From NCBI GenBank assembly GCA_002733715.2, contig NVWQ02000058.1, positions 1 to 64,000 of the forward strand: a stretch of DNA of 64,000 bases, in the 5' to 3' direction. Position numbers and translations under genes: made by a program. Source of the DNA: Methylophaga sp. GTDB lineage: Bacteria; Pseudomonadota; Gammaproteobacteria; Nitrosococcales; Methylophagaceae. Positions 8,186 through 17,727 of the stretch are shown piece after piece. Under the pieces are notes generated by a model that saw nothing but the letters and a program-made list of their open reading frames with translations, did no database searches and had not been told where the DNA came from. Each line of letters opens with the position of its first letter. The stretch's first letter is position 1.

Positions 8186-9073
8186 ATGGAAATAAAACAA
8201 TATAGCGGCAAACCGATTGGTATTCCTGTTGTTGGAGAAAATTCTCAACCTAAAGAATCGGGGGATGAGAATTTTAATTTTGATAAACCCCCTGGTGAAA
8301 TGTATACCTATGATATGCCTCCTATTCCTGAGCCAGATGAAGTAGAAAATCTCGATATAGCTAAAAAAATGTTAGCGGATTTATTTTATGGAATTAAAGG
8401 ATATACAGCAGGGGAGCCTGCTATCGGTTTTGATATTAGCGATATGGATGCTGCCAATGTTGATCTTGTTAATCAGGTTCTAAATGAAGGCGAAGTAAGT
8501 GTCATTTATGAGGGGGATATGTCGATTCATATTCAAGAATCGGTGTTAACAGGTATTTGGCGTGTCCGCCATATTAATGAAGATGGCGTTTCCACGAGTG
8601 ACGTTATTGAAGTGGGGGATATTCCCTCCATTGTTCGTAAAAATACATTTGTTGGCTCAACACCCTTAGTTGCCGATCTGGAAAACCTACCTGAGGGTGT
8701 GCTGAATGCACCACCACTTATTATTGAACTCGCTGAGAAGTTAGAAGAATGGAAATTAGGTGATGAAAGTCATGTGATTAATCTTACTTTATTACCATTA
8801 TCGGAAGAAGATCTTAATTTTCTGGGACATTGTCTTGGTGTAGGACCGATTACCATTCTTTCACGTGGTTACGGTAACTGCCGGATTGGTAGTACAACGA
8901 AAAAAAACGTGTGGTGGATTAAATTTTATAATTCTGATGATAAAATGATTCTAAATACCATTGAAGTTGTTGATATTCCAGGTGTAGCAGTAGCCGCCTC
9001 AGAAGATCTTGTTGATAGTGCAGATAGACTGAAAGAAATTTTGGACGTGTATTCCGTAGTTGTTCTGCAATGA
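8186..9073 (+). CDS. hupH: HupH/HyaF/HoxQ-like hydrogenase expression protein
   Basis: This 295-residue acidic protein matches the HupH/HyaF/HoxQ family. Its marks are an N-terminal GIPVVGENSQP, a PPIPEPDEVENL linker, and the C-terminal half with SRGYGNCRIGSTTKKNVWWI and a NTIEVVDIPGVAVAASEDL end. HoxQ works with HoxO on maturation and export of the small subunit before HupL docking. The next gene, hupI, starts inside its stop codon (ATGA), so translation is coupled. Confidence 0.9.
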   Translation: MEIKQYSGKPIGIPVVGENSQPKESGDENFNFDKPPGEMYTYDMPPIPEPDEVENLDIAKKMLADLFYGIKGYTAGEPAIGFDISDMDAANVDLVNQVLNEGEVSVIYEGDMSIHIQESVLTGIWRVRHINEDGVSTSDVIEVGDIPSIVRKNTFVGSTPLVADLENLPEGVLNAPPLIIELAEKLEEWKLGDESHVINLTLLPLSEEDLNFLGHCLGVGPITILSRGYGNCRIGSTTKKNVWWIKFYNSDDKMILNTIEVVDIPGVAVAASEDLVDSADRLKEILDVYSVVVLQ

Positions 9074-9303
9074 GTAGTGAAGGTAGCCATAGTCCTTTTG
9101 AAATGTCCTATGGTGGCGATAATTCGCGCATCAAAGATACTGATCGCTTGGAATGTAAAATTTGCTGGCGTGTTTACGATCCTGCCGTCGGTGATGACTA
9201 TTGGCAGATCCCGGCCAACACTCCTTTTTCTCAATTGCCTGATCACTGGCGGTGTCCAGAATGTGATGGTGTAAAAGAACAGTTTATGGTGCTGTCTGAT
9301 TAG
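9070..9303 (+). CDS. hupI: Rubredoxin-like hydrogenase accessory protein
   Basis: This 77-residue protein is a rubredoxin with its two pairs of iron ligands, ECKICW and RCPECDG, plus the typical aromatic core (VYDPAVGDDYWQIPANTPF). HupI/HoxR proteins support uptake-hydrogenase FeS-cluster maturation when oxygen is present. The 25-residue N-terminal extension is longer than in free rubredoxins. Start at 9070 overlaps the stop of hupH by four bases. Confidence 0.93.
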   Translation: MSSEGSHSPFEMSYGGDNSRIKDTDRLECKICWRVYDPAVGDDYWQIPANTPFSQLPDHWRCPECDGVKEQFMVLSD

Positions 9304-9306
9304 CTC

Positions 9307-9909
9307 ATGGAAAAACACTCTAATCTTGCAGAACTAGAATCGACCTTTCAGACTATATTGGAAGATAGAATGGATGGCGTACCTGTTCTAAATGATCGTT
9401 TGCAGGTTAAAACTATCGGCTTTGTGCAATGGAATAACTATCAATTTGGTATTTTAATCACGCCATGGTTTATGAATCTGATCCTGTTGCCTGAACAGGA
9501 AGGAGATCAAAACCAAGCTAAAGTTGGAAGCAAACAGACACATATCTTTCCCTCTGGTCCCTACGAATTTATTGTCGGCTTCGAAGATGGCTTGGGCGTT
9601 TATTTGAGTTGCTCATTATTTTCACCCATGTTTGAATTTGAAGAGCAAGCTGTTGCAGAATTAACTGCCGAAGAAGCTTTATCCGCAATAATGGATGACG
9701 CTAATTTAGATGTTGAGTCACAAGCGAAAAGCAAAGAAATAGAACAAATTTGGGCGGGAGAAAAACCCATGCCGGATAAAACGGATAGTTTATTTACAAA
9801 TAAAGAAAAAATAGCGGACAAGAGAACGCTGTCCGAACGTATTAGCGAACCGACATCTAGAAGGGATTTTCTACGGGGAAAGGTGTTCACAGAGGATGCG
9901 GATAAATGA
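9307..9909 (+). CDS. hupJ: HupJ/HybE-family hydrogenase assembly chaperone
   Basis: The 200-residue protein carries the HybE-family core in its first 110 residues: GFVQWNNYQFGILITPWFMNLILLP, then FPSGPYEFIVGFEDGLGVYLSCSLFSPMFEF. A variable charged linker follows and the C-terminus is SRRDFLRGKVF. That twin-arginine-like string is at the wrong end for a Tat signal, and I recall similar tails in other members of the family. It lies 3 bases after hupI, and the next gene starts within its stop codon. Confidence 0.87.
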   Translation: MEKHSNLAELESTFQTILEDRMDGVPVLNDRLQVKTIGFVQWNNYQFGILITPWFMNLILLPEQEGDQNQAKVGSKQTHIFPSGPYEFIVGFEDGLGVYLSCSLFSPMFEFEEQAVAELTAEEALSAIMDDANLDVESQAKSKEIEQIWAGEKPMPDKTDSLFTNKEKIADKRTLSERISEPTSRRDFLRGKVFTEDADK

Positions 9910-11072
9910 GCATTCAGGGCGAATTGACTATTTCCTTGTCACACCAAGGTGCCACACTTCATAGTGAGATTACATCTTCACGCCCTTTACATGCCCCCCA
10001 ACTGTTTTCAGGTAAGCCAATCGATCAGGTTTTGAAAACGATACCACTGTTATTTAATATTTGTGCAAAAGCACAGGCTGTTACAGCCGTTCGAGCCATT
10101 GAAAGTGCATTGTCTTCTCCTGTTAATGACCATGTTGAATCGCAACGTGAGGCATTGGTTGCTATCGAAAGTTTACGAGAGCAGAGTTTGCAGGTCATGA
10201 TGGATTGGCCTAGCCGTATTGGTGAGCCATTAAACACGGAAATGCTCAGCGATATTGTTCAGTCGCTAAACAAGCTTATGCACACTTTTGAACCTAAACA
10301 GCTATTGAGCCATGGGGCAAATATTGAAGCCCCTATCTCATTAGAACAAAGTGCATTGTGGGAACATTGTGCAACACAATTGAGTGTGGTTATTTTTGGA
10401 GAAGAAATCTCGTGTTGGCAGCAGGGAGAACAAGCAGAAATTGAACATTGGGCAACACAAAAACAGACACAAGCAGCTCGATTTATAGCGTGGCTGATGG
10501 CGCAAGACTGGAAGTATGCAGGTCATTCAAAAATAGCGCTGTTACCTGAAATAAGTGATTATGAGTTAATGACAAAAATAAGCACTGAACAGCAGCGTTT
10601 TATTGCACAGCCTGATTGGCAATCAAGCTGCTATGAAGCAAGCTGGTTTAATCATCAGAGTGAACATTCTGTTATTAAGAAACTGACTAAAGAGAAAGGC
10701 AATGGCATTTATACTCGCATGCTGGCACGGCTGACTGAAATTGCAGACTTAATGACAAAGCTCAATAACTTTTTTATATTAAAGAAAAGGCTAGCTCCAC
10801 CAGTATGTAAAGTAAAAGGCTTAGCTAATACGGATGCTGCACGAGGTCGGTTGACGCATTATGTATCATTAGATGGTGATTGTATTGATACTTTTTATAT
10901 TCTCGCTCCAACAGAATGGAATTTTCATCCCCGTGGCGTAGCGGCAAATAGCTTAAATAATCTAAGTTATAACGATTTAAACACACTGAAAATACAGGCT
11001 GATTTATTGATCCATGCTATCGATCCCTGTGTAGGCTACCAACTGCAGATTAATCATGGAGTCGTACACTGA
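9906..11072 (+). CDS. hupK: HupK/HoxV-like scaffold related to the large subunit
   Basis: This 388-residue protein belongs to HupK/HoxV, which resembles a degenerate large subunit and carries the Fe(CN)2CO unit to HupL. The resemblance is clear at the end: FYILAPTEWNFHPRGVAANSL and AIDPCVGYQLQINHG, like the large-subunit APT(T)WN(F)SPRD and DPCxxC regions, but with one cysteine instead of two. AARGRLTHYV corresponds to the large-subunit ARGxLGHW. It overlaps hupJ and hypA by four bases or one base. Confidence 0.88.
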   Translation: MSIQGELTISLSHQGATLHSEITSSRPLHAPQLFSGKPIDQVLKTIPLLFNICAKAQAVTAVRAIESALSSPVNDHVESQREALVAIESLREQSLQVMMDWPSRIGEPLNTEMLSDIVQSLNKLMHTFEPKQLLSHGANIEAPISLEQSALWEHCATQLSVVIFGEEISCWQQGEQAEIEHWATQKQTQAARFIAWLMAQDWKYAGHSKIALLPEISDYELMTKISTEQQRFIAQPDWQSSCYEASWFNHQSEHSVIKKLTKEKGNGIYTRMLARLTEIADLMTKLNNFFILKKRLAPPVCKVKGLANTDAARGRLTHYVSLDGDCIDTFYILAPTEWNFHPRGVAANSLNNLSYNDLNTLKIQADLLIHAIDPCVGYQLQINHGVVH

Positions 11073-11413
11073 TGCATGAAATGTCGCTCTGTGAAGGAAT
11101 ATTACAGATCATTGAAGATGAAGCTCAAAAACAGCAGTTTACAGAAGTTAAACAAGTCATTTTGGATGTTGGTGTATTATCGGGAGTAGAAATCACGGCA
11201 TTGGAATTTGCTTTTGAAGTGATTATGCAAGGAACGGTTGCTGAAAAAGCAACATTGAAAATTAATGAAATTGAAGCTCAAGCATGGTGTATGCCGTGTT
11301 CGAAAACAGTCAATATAAAACAACGTTATGACGCGTGCCCAGATTGTGAAAGTTATCAACTACAAGTGAGCGGTGGTGACGAAATGAGAATTAAAGAACT
11401 GGAGGTAAATTAA
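11072..11413 (+). CDS. hypA: Hydrogenase nickel incorporation protein HypA
   Basis: The 113-residue protein begins MHEMSLCEGIL; His2 and Glu3 bind nickel. The zinc site has two CxxC pairs, WCMPCSK and ACPDCES. With HypB it loads nickel into the large subunits. The ATG overlaps the stop of hupK (TGATG). It is the only hypA in the window, so it probably serves HupL, HoxC and HoxH alike. Confidence 0.96.
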   Translation: MHEMSLCEGILQIIEDEAQKQQFTEVKQVILDVGVLSGVEITALEFAFEVIMQGTVAEKATLKINEIEAQAWCMPCSKTVNIKQRYDACPDCESYQLQVSGGDEMRIKELEVN

Positions 11414-12349
11414 ATGTGTACTACATGTGGATGTGGAACAGGCGAAGTTAAAATTGAAGGGCATGACCATCATCATGGACATGATCATTCTCATGATCAC
11501 AGTCATGGCGATCATGAGCATAGTCATGGAGAGCAAGGACATAGCCATGATCACCACCATCATGAGCATAGCGAGCAGAGTCAAGATATACATTATGGGA
11601 CAGGGCCAGCACATGCACATGCGCCGGGTTTAAGCCAGTCGCGAATGGTTGAGATTGAACAAAATATTTTGGGGAAAAACGATGAATATGCAAAGGAAAA
11701 CCGTCGTTTTTTTACTGAAAATGGTATTTTTACTCTTAATTTAGTCTCAAGTCCAGGATCAGGTAAAACAACTTTATTAACGCGTACAATTAATGACCTG
11801 AAAGATGACTTGTCATTGTCCGTTATTGAAGGGGATCAACAAACAACGCATGATGCTGAGCGGATCCGTGAAACGGGTGTATCGGCTGTGCAAATTAATA
11901 CAGGTAAAGGATGCCACTTGGATGCACATATGGTGGGGCATGCAATGGAAAGCTTGAAACCTGATAAAGGCAGTGTTTTATTTGTAGAAAATGTCGGCAA
12001 TTTGGTTTGTCCTGCTGCCTTTGATCTAGGCGAGGCACACAAAGTAGCCATTTTATCAGTTACTGAAGGTGAAGATAAACCATTGAAATATCCGGATATG
12101 TTTTTTGCTGCCGATATTATGCTACTTAATAAAATAGATTTATTACCCTATTTAGAATTTGATGTGGAAAAGTGTATTGAATATGCACGTAGGGTCAATC
12201 CTGATATTCAAGTGTTACAAGTGTCAGCTACAACGGGTGAGGGGATGGATACTTGGTATCAATGGGTTCAAGCCTCACGACAAATGCGGCTCATAGGCCG
12301 CGCAGATATTTTAAGTAGTGATAAGTCTCAAAAATTGGTTTCGGTTTAA
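11414..12349 (+). CDS. hypB: Hydrogenase nickel incorporation GTPase HypB
   Basis: This 311-residue GTPase has the N-terminal CTTCGC high-affinity nickel site. A histidine-rich stretch (roughly residues 16-70, over 20 His with Asp/Glu/Ser/Gly) probably stores nickel. The GTPase domain has P-loop SSPGSGKTT, a switch region EGDQQT, the metal site GKGCHLDA and NKIDLLPY for guanine. GGAGG is well placed before the ATG at 11414. The His-rich segment is far longer than in E. coli and more like rhizobial HypB. Confidence 0.96.
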   Translation: MCTTCGCGTGEVKIEGHDHHHGHDHSHDHSHGDHEHSHGEQGHSHDHHHHEHSEQSQDIHYGTGPAHAHAPGLSQSRMVEIEQNILGKNDEYAKENRRFFTENGIFTLNLVSSPGSGKTTLLTRTINDLKDDLSLSVIEGDQQTTHDAERIRETGVSAVQINTGKGCHLDAHMVGHAMESLKPDKGSVLFVENVGNLVCPAAFDLGEAHKVAILSVTEGEDKPLKYPDMFFAADIMLLNKIDLLPYLEFDVEKCIEYARRVNPDIQVLQVSATTGEGMDTWYQWVQASRQMRLIGRADILSSDKSQKLVSV

Positions 12350-12350
12350 G

Positions 12351-13841
12351 ATGAGTGGATTATTACCCAGCATTCTTATTATTGATGATGAAATCAGATC
12401 TATTGAAACGTTAGAACGGATCTTGGATGAGCAGTTTGATGTGCATTCTGCGACTAATATCGAACACGCCAATGAAATTTTAGAGCGTGAATGGATCCAA
12501 GTTGTGCTATGTGATCAGAGAATGCCGGATAAAACGGGTGTTGAATTTTGCACTGAAATTCGTGAACGCTGGCCAGAAACTATCCGGATGATCATGTCGG
12601 GGTATACCGATTCTGAAGATATTATTGCCGCCATTAATGAAGGTGGGATTTATCAATACATAAGTAAACCATGGCATCCTGAAGATGTTATTTTAAAACT
12701 AAATAACGCAGTTGAAATTTTTGAATTACATCGTAAAAATGAGCGTTTAGCCATCGAGCTCAAACTACAGCCTAAAACGCTTAAAGAAGCGATTGATGTA
12801 CAACGTGAGGCCTTACAAGCACATTTTAGTTGGGACACGATAATCCGCAGTCCTGATAGCTGTATGAACAATATCTGTACAACCGTAAAAATAATATCGC
12901 CATATGATGTAAATGTGTTGATTATGGGAGAGTCAGGAACAGGGAAAGAATTGTGTGCTAGGGCGCTTCATTATAATAGCCTGCGCCAAAAGGACCCCTT
13001 TGTTGCAGAAAACTGCGGTGCACTGCCTGATGAGTTACTTGAGAGTGAGTTGTTTGGACATAAATGCGGCGCGTTTACGGGCGCTATTGAAGATAGAATT
13101 GGTTTATTTGAGAGTGCACATGGTGGCACAATTTTCTTAGATGAAATAGGTGAAACGTCTCCAGCATTTCAGTTGAAACTACTGCGTGTCTTACAGGAGA
13201 AAGAGGTTCGCCCGCTAGGCACGAACAAAAAGCGCCCTATTGATGTGCGTATCATTGCTGCAACCAACCGAAATTTAGAAGAAGATGTGCGTGAAGGTCG
13301 TTTTCGTGAAGATTTATATTATCGTCTTGCTACGTTCACAGTCCAGCTTCCCCCCCTGCGTGATCGACTTGAAGATATTTCTTATCTGGCGATTGATATA
13401 TTGACAAAAACACAAGCGGAACTGGGTAAAAAAGTGGATGGTTTTACCACGGAAGCAATTGAGTGTATGCAAAAATACCAATGGCCGGGCAATGTGAGGG
13501 AATTGGAAAATGAAATTAAACGCATGCTAGTGTTAAGCCAGAGAGCAAGCTTAGGTGCTGAGCTTATGTCGCCTCACGTATTGCGAGCTATACCTGATGA
13601 TATGCGTCAGGATATGAAGCTCGTGGCTAGTCAATCTCAGGGTAATCTAAAAGCGCGCATTGAACTATTAGAAGCACATATTATTAAAGAAACCTTGGTG
13701 CGTCACCGTTGGAATAAAACGCGTGCAGCTGACGAACTTGGCCTTTCTAGAGTTGGCTTGCGGAGTAAGCTAGATCGCTATGGCCTGGAACCCATGGAGC
13801 AGGAGATTGTTCAATTGTCTAAAAGTGCAACACTCAACTGA
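12351..13841 (+). CDS. hoxA: Sigma-54-dependent response regulator HoxA/HupR
   Basis: This 496-residue NtrC-family activator has a receiver domain at residues 8-120 with phospho-acceptor Asp55 ([13 protein letters not shown]). An AAA+ domain at about 165-400 has Walker A GESGTGKE, the sigma-54-contacting GAFTGA and Walker [10 protein letters not shown] Fis-type helix-turn-helix ends the protein ([22 protein letters not shown]). It should activate the sigma-54 promoter at 6452-6467. I use the ATG at 12351, one base after the hypB stop; a GTG at 12318 would overlap hypB without reason. In Cupriavidus HoxA is active when unphosphorylated and is switched off by HoxJ. Confidence 0.94.
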   Translation: MSGLLPSILIIDDEIRSIETLERILDEQFDVHSATNIEHANEILEREWIQVVLCDQRMPDKTGVEFCTEIRERWPETIRMIMSGYTDSEDIIAAINEGGIYQYISKPWHPEDVILKLNNAVEIFELHRKNERLAIELKLQPKTLKEAIDVQREALQAHFSWDTIIRSPDSCMNNICTTVKIISPYDVNVLIMGESGTGKELCARALHYNSLRQKDPFVAENCGALPDELLESELFGHKCGAFTGAIEDRIGLFESAHGGTIFLDEIGETSPAFQLKLLRVLQEKEVRPLGTNKKRPIDVRIIAATNRNLEEDVREGRFREDLYYRLATFTVQLPPLRDRLEDISYLAIDILTKTQAELGKKVDGFTTEAIECMQKYQWPGNVRELENEIKRMLVLSQRASLGAELMSPHVLRAIPDDMRQDMKLVASQSQGNLKARIELLEAHIIKETLVRHRWNKTRAADELGLSRVGLRSKLDRYGLEPMEQEIVQLSKSATLN

Positions 13842-13857
13842 GGTTTAAGTAGACATT

Positions 13858-15210
13858 ATGGAAACACCTTTGTCATCGTCAAAGATATTGCAAGCTGTTG
13901 ATTCGCAGAGTTCGCAATCTATTATGGGCGATGAGGCATGGGTTGAAGTCATTCAACAGATGGATACGATCTACACCGATCTTATTCATTCACAAGTTGA
14001 GTTAGAACAAAAAAATACCGAGTTAGAAGAAGCTCATCAATTTATAGAAAGTGTGCTTTCGGCGATGCACAATATTTTGATAGTTACCGATATTAGTGGG
14101 CACGTATTACGGGTTAATGCTGCGCTTGAGAAATTAATGGGTAAAAATAGTCTTGAGCTTCGCGGTCAAAAATTAGAAAATTTATTTTTGAAATCAGCAT
14201 CAAATATAAAACTGGTCAAGAAATTATCAAAAAAGATTTATTCGGGTGACTTGTCGGATTGTGAGATTGAGATCTTAAGCAAAGAAGGTGAGCCCGTGCC
14301 TATGTCGATCACCAGCAAAGCACATTATGACCATTCCGGGAAATTGATAGGCTCAGTTTTAACGGGGCGTCCTTTAGGTGAAATACGAAAAGCCTATCTA
14401 AAACTAAAAGAAACGCACGAAAAATTAAAAACGACGCAACAAAAGTTGATGCAATCTGAAAAAATGGCTTCATTAGGTCGATTGATTGCAGGGGTTGCAC
14501 ATGAGCTTAATAATCCGATTAGTTTTGTTTTTGGCAATATGTATGCATTACAACGCTATGAAGAACGATTTCAGCAGTATATAGAAGGTATTCATCAAAA
14601 TATTAGTATTGATGAACGAGAAACACTGCGAAGAGAGCTTAGAATTGATCGTATTCTCAAGGATATTCCCTCGTTATTAGAAGGCTCGTTAGAAAGTGCG
14701 GGTCGGGTAAAAAACATTGTGCAAGAATTGCGGCGGTTTTCCACGCCTGGGGCCCAAAATAGCGGCCCCATTGATCTTGTTAATCTACTGAATAAAGCGA
14801 TGCATTCAATCATTCATTCATCGGCCATGACACCTGTTGTCTTAAGTGATATGCCTGATGAAGTAATTATTACGAGCAATGAAGGATATATTCATCAGAT
14901 TGTAATTAATCTGTTACAAAATGCAATAGATGCTATCGAGGATGTCGCAAATCCCATGATTGAGTTCATTGTGAAACCGGATGATGATTTTATTAAAATC
15001 ACTGTGCGAGATAATGGAATGGGTATTTCTGATGGTGATATGTTATCAATTTTTGACCCTTTTTTTACGACCAAGTCCGTAGGTAAAGGAACGGGTTTAG
15101 GATTATATATTAGCTATGGCTTGGCAACAGAACAATGCAATGGCAGTTTAGAAGCCGGAAATCATAGAAATGGTGGTGCTATATTTACGCTGAGGCTGCC
15201 TAATGTTTAA
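13858..15210 (+). CDS. hoxJ: Hydrogen-responsive histidine kinase HoxJ/HupT
   Basis: This 450-residue soluble kinase has no membrane segment. Order: short coiled coil (about 38-62), PAS domain (about 62-170), second coiled coil (180-205), HisKA with His215 in GVAHELNNP, and a HATPase domain from about 330 ([26 protein letters not shown]). It would receive the H2 signal from HoxBC through its PAS domain and pass it to HoxA. It lies between hoxA and hoxB, and overlaps hoxB by eight bases. Confidence 0.93.
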   Translation: METPLSSSKILQAVDSQSSQSIMGDEAWVEVIQQMDTIYTDLIHSQVELEQKNTELEEAHQFIESVLSAMHNILIVTDISGHVLRVNAALEKLMGKNSLELRGQKLENLFLKSASNIKLVKKLSKKIYSGDLSDCEIEILSKEGEPVPMSITSKAHYDHSGKLIGSVLTGRPLGEIRKAYLKLKETHEKLKTTQQKLMQSEKMASLGRLIAGVAHELNNPISFVFGNMYALQRYEERFQQYIEGIHQNISIDERETLRRELRIDRILKDIPSLLEGSLESAGRVKNIVQELRRFSTPGAQNSGPIDLVNLLNKAMHSIIHSSAMTPVVLSDMPDEVIITSNEGYIHQIVINLLQNAIDAIEDVANPMIEFIVKPDDDFIKITVRDNGMGISDGDMLSIFDPFFTTKSVGKGTGLGLYISYGLATEQCNGSLEAGNHRNGGAIFTLRLPNV

Positions 15211-16198
15211 TGTATTGTGGCTACAATCTGGTGGCTGTGGTGGCTGTAGTATCTCGCTGTTAAACGCAGAGTCCCCCGATCTATTAACACGCTTTAAAAG
15301 TGCTGATATTAACTTACTTTGGCATCCATCATTAAGTGAAGCATCAACCGACGAGTTCATACAGTTATTGGATAAAATATTAACCGGTGAAATTCACCTA
15401 GATGCACTCTGTCTAGAAGGATCGGTGATGCAAGGTCCCAATGGCACAGGGCGCTTTCATATGCTAGCAGGCACAGGAAAATCAATGATGTCATGGTTAG
15501 CACGATTAGCTGAAAAAGCAGATTACACCTTGGCTATGGGATCGTGTGCCGCTTTTGGTGGCATCACTGCTGCAGGTAATAACCCAGGAGAGGCGTGTGG
15601 TTTGCAATATGATGGCAAAGTATCAGGTGGTCTGTTAGGCGATATATGGCGATCATCAAAAGGCTTTCCCGTTATTAATGTAGCGGGCTGTCCAACGCAT
15701 CCGGATTGGGTAACAGATGTATTGATGCAATTAGCATTGGGTGATTTAACTGGCAGCGATTTAGACGAGTTGAATCGTCCTCGTGCTTATACGGATCACT
15801 TAGTGCATCATGGTTGTGCCCGTAATGAATACTATGAATACAAGGCGAGTGCAGAAACATTAGGTGATGTGGGCTGCATGATGGAGCATAAAGGCTGTCT
15901 TGGTACACAAGCACGAGCAGATTGTAATACGCGCCCATGGAATGGTTCAGGCTCCTGTCTCAAAGGCGGCTATCCATGCATTAATTGTACAGCACCAGAA
16001 TTTGAAGAGCCGAGAAAGAGCTTTACAGAAACGCCGAAGATAGCAGGGATCCCTATTGGTTTGCCTACCGATATGCCCAAAGCTTGGTTTGTCGCATTGG
16101 CATCACTATCAAAAGCTGCGACACCTAAACGATTAAAAGATAATGCGACGGCAAGCCATATTATTACGCCACCCGGCCAGAAAAAGGAGAGGACATGA
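15203..16198 (+). CDS. hoxB: Regulatory (H2-sensing) hydrogenase small subunit
   Basis: This 331-residue FeS subunit has no Tat signal: it starts directly with [20 protein letters not shown], so it stays in the cytoplasm. Cluster ligands continue in AMGSCAAFGG, VAGCPTHPDW, HHGCARNEYYEY, CLGTQARADC and PCINCTAPEF. Together with HoxC it forms the H2 sensor of the HupUV/HoxBC type. The frame is intact, in contrast to hupS. Its start lies within the end of hoxJ. Confidence 0.95.
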   Translation: MFNVLWLQSGGCGGCSISLLNAESPDLLTRFKSADINLLWHPSLSEASTDEFIQLLDKILTGEIHLDALCLEGSVMQGPNGTGRFHMLAGTGKSMMSWLARLAEKADYTLAMGSCAAFGGITAAGNNPGEACGLQYDGKVSGGLLGDIWRSSKGFPVINVAGCPTHPDWVTDVLMQLALGDLTGSDLDELNRPRAYTDHLVHHGCARNEYYEYKASAETLGDVGCMMEHKGCLGTQARADCNTRPWNGSGSCLKGGYPCINCTAPEFEEPRKSFTETPKIAGIPIGLPTDMPKAWFVALASLSKAATPKRLKDNATASHIITPPGQKKERT

Positions 16199-17646
16199 CA
16201 CGTAAATTATATGGTCCTTTTAATCGTGTAGAGGGAGACCTAGAAGTTGAAGTGGAAATCACGGAGGGCAAAATAAGCAAAGCTTGGGTGAATTCGCCGC
16301 TATATCGCGGCTTTGAACAAATTATGCAAGGTAAATCACCGCTAGATACATTGGTGTATGTGCCAAGGATCTGTGGTATTTGTTCCGTATCACAATCTAT
16401 TGCCTGCGCTGAGGCATTGGCTGATGCACAGGGCATACAAGCAGAAATTAATGGACAACTTGCGAGCAATATTATTCTAGCCTGCGAAAACCTTGCTGAT
16501 CATCTCACACATTTCTATCTGTTCTTTATGCCTGATTTTGCTCGTAAAGCATATCAAGATCAACCATGGTATCCAGACGTTGAATTACGCTTTCGGGCGC
16601 AAACTGGCACAGCAGCAACAACGATGCTTAGGGCGCGTGCTGAATTTATTCATATTACGGGTATTTTGGCAGGGAAGTGGCCCCATAGTTTAAGTATTCA
16701 ACCAGGCGGGACCACCACCACTGCCAGTGCATCTGATAAGGTCAAATTATTAGCAATTTTAATGGGTTTTCGGCAGTTCCTGGAAACGCAACTCTTTGAT
16801 GATAGTTTGGAAAATATATGTGAGCTTGAAAATGAAGATGCACTTCGTGCTTGGGCAGAACAACATTCAAAGGCCGATTTTGCTCAATTTCTGCACCTTT
16901 CGGACAGTTTAGAACTTCATGATTTGGGAAAAATCGATCCTAATTTTATGAGTTATGGCGCATATCGACAAAATAATGATTTTTTATTTCCTAAAGGGCG
17001 CTGGACAAATGAGGCAGCAGGATTGTTACAACTTGATTCACAACTTATTCGTGAAGATCTAAGTCATAGCTGGATGCTAGAACAGCAAGCGCCAGCCCAC
17101 CCACTACAGGGAGTAACAATACCTGACGCGGAACAAGCAGAAGGTTATAGTTGGTGCAAAGCGCCGCGATATGATGGTAGCGTTATTGAAGTGGGTGCTT
17201 TGGCACGACAAACAATTTCACAACATCCATTATTGCTTGATTTAGTTAGCAAAAACCAAAGCAATGTTACCAACCGTATTGTTGCCAGATTATTGGAACT
17301 TGCACGTGTGCTTCCTGAAATGGAAAACTGGTGTCGCCAACTTCAGCCTAATAACCCATTTTGTCATCAATCGCCTATGCCTACTTCTGCAGAAGGACAA
17401 GGCATGGTTGAAGCAGCGCGAGGTAGCTTGGGGCATTGGATCCGCATTGAACAAGGTAAAATTAGTAATTATCAAATTATTGCACCCACTACCTGGAATT
17501 TTTCACCTAGAGATAAAGATAATATTGCAGGGGCACTAGAACAGGCATTATTAGGTACAGCAGTGGGAGAAGGAGGAAATCAAGCGATAGCAATACAACA
17601 TATTGTGCGATCTTTTGATCCTTGCATGGTCTGCACAGTACATTAA
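16195..17646 (+). CDS. hoxC: Regulatory (H2-sensing) hydrogenase large subunit
   Basis: This 483-residue NiFe subunit has CxxC pairs RICGICSVSQ and DPCMVCTVH. The protein ends exactly at that final histidine, without a cleavable tail; this is characteristic of regulatory hydrogenases, which need no endopeptidase. GALARQT and APTTWNFSPRD are further family marks. It overlaps hoxB by four bases. After its stop, 80 bases without obvious terminator lead to hypF. Confidence 0.96.
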   Translation: MTRKLYGPFNRVEGDLEVEVEITEGKISKAWVNSPLYRGFEQIMQGKSPLDTLVYVPRICGICSVSQSIACAEALADAQGIQAEINGQLASNIILACENLADHLTHFYLFFMPDFARKAYQDQPWYPDVELRFRAQTGTAATTMLRARAEFIHITGILAGKWPHSLSIQPGGTTTTASASDKVKLLAILMGFRQFLETQLFDDSLENICELENEDALRAWAEQHSKADFAQFLHLSDSLELHDLGKIDPNFMSYGAYRQNNDFLFPKGRWTNEAAGLLQLDSQLIREDLSHSWMLEQQAPAHPLQGVTIPDAEQAEGYSWCKAPRYDGSVIEVGALARQTISQHPLLLDLVSKNQSNVTNRIVARLLELARVLPEMENWCRQLQPNNPFCHQSPMPTSAEGQGMVEAARGSLGHWIRIEQGKISNYQIIAPTTWNFSPRDKDNIAGALEQALLGTAVGEGGNQAIAIQHIVRSFDPCMVCTVH

Positions 17647-17727
17647 AAAATAAAATCGGAAGTTAATAGTACACTTTTCATGAAAACTGCAATACTATAT
17701 TACACTTGAGTAAATAGGACGATATAA

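Noticed and set aside
9600-9909. Tat-like SRRDFLRG in HupJ as an export signal
   Set aside because: It is at the C-terminus, where Tat signals do not work; probably a family feature.
11480-11580. CRISPR-like or tandem repeat signal
   Set aside because: The repetition is codon-level His/Asp/Ser repetition in hypB; no CRISPR array or Cas gene is found in the window.
11448-11693. Antisense reading frame through the His-rich part of hypB
   Set aside because: It arises from the repetitive CAT/GAT codons of the histidine-rich segment.
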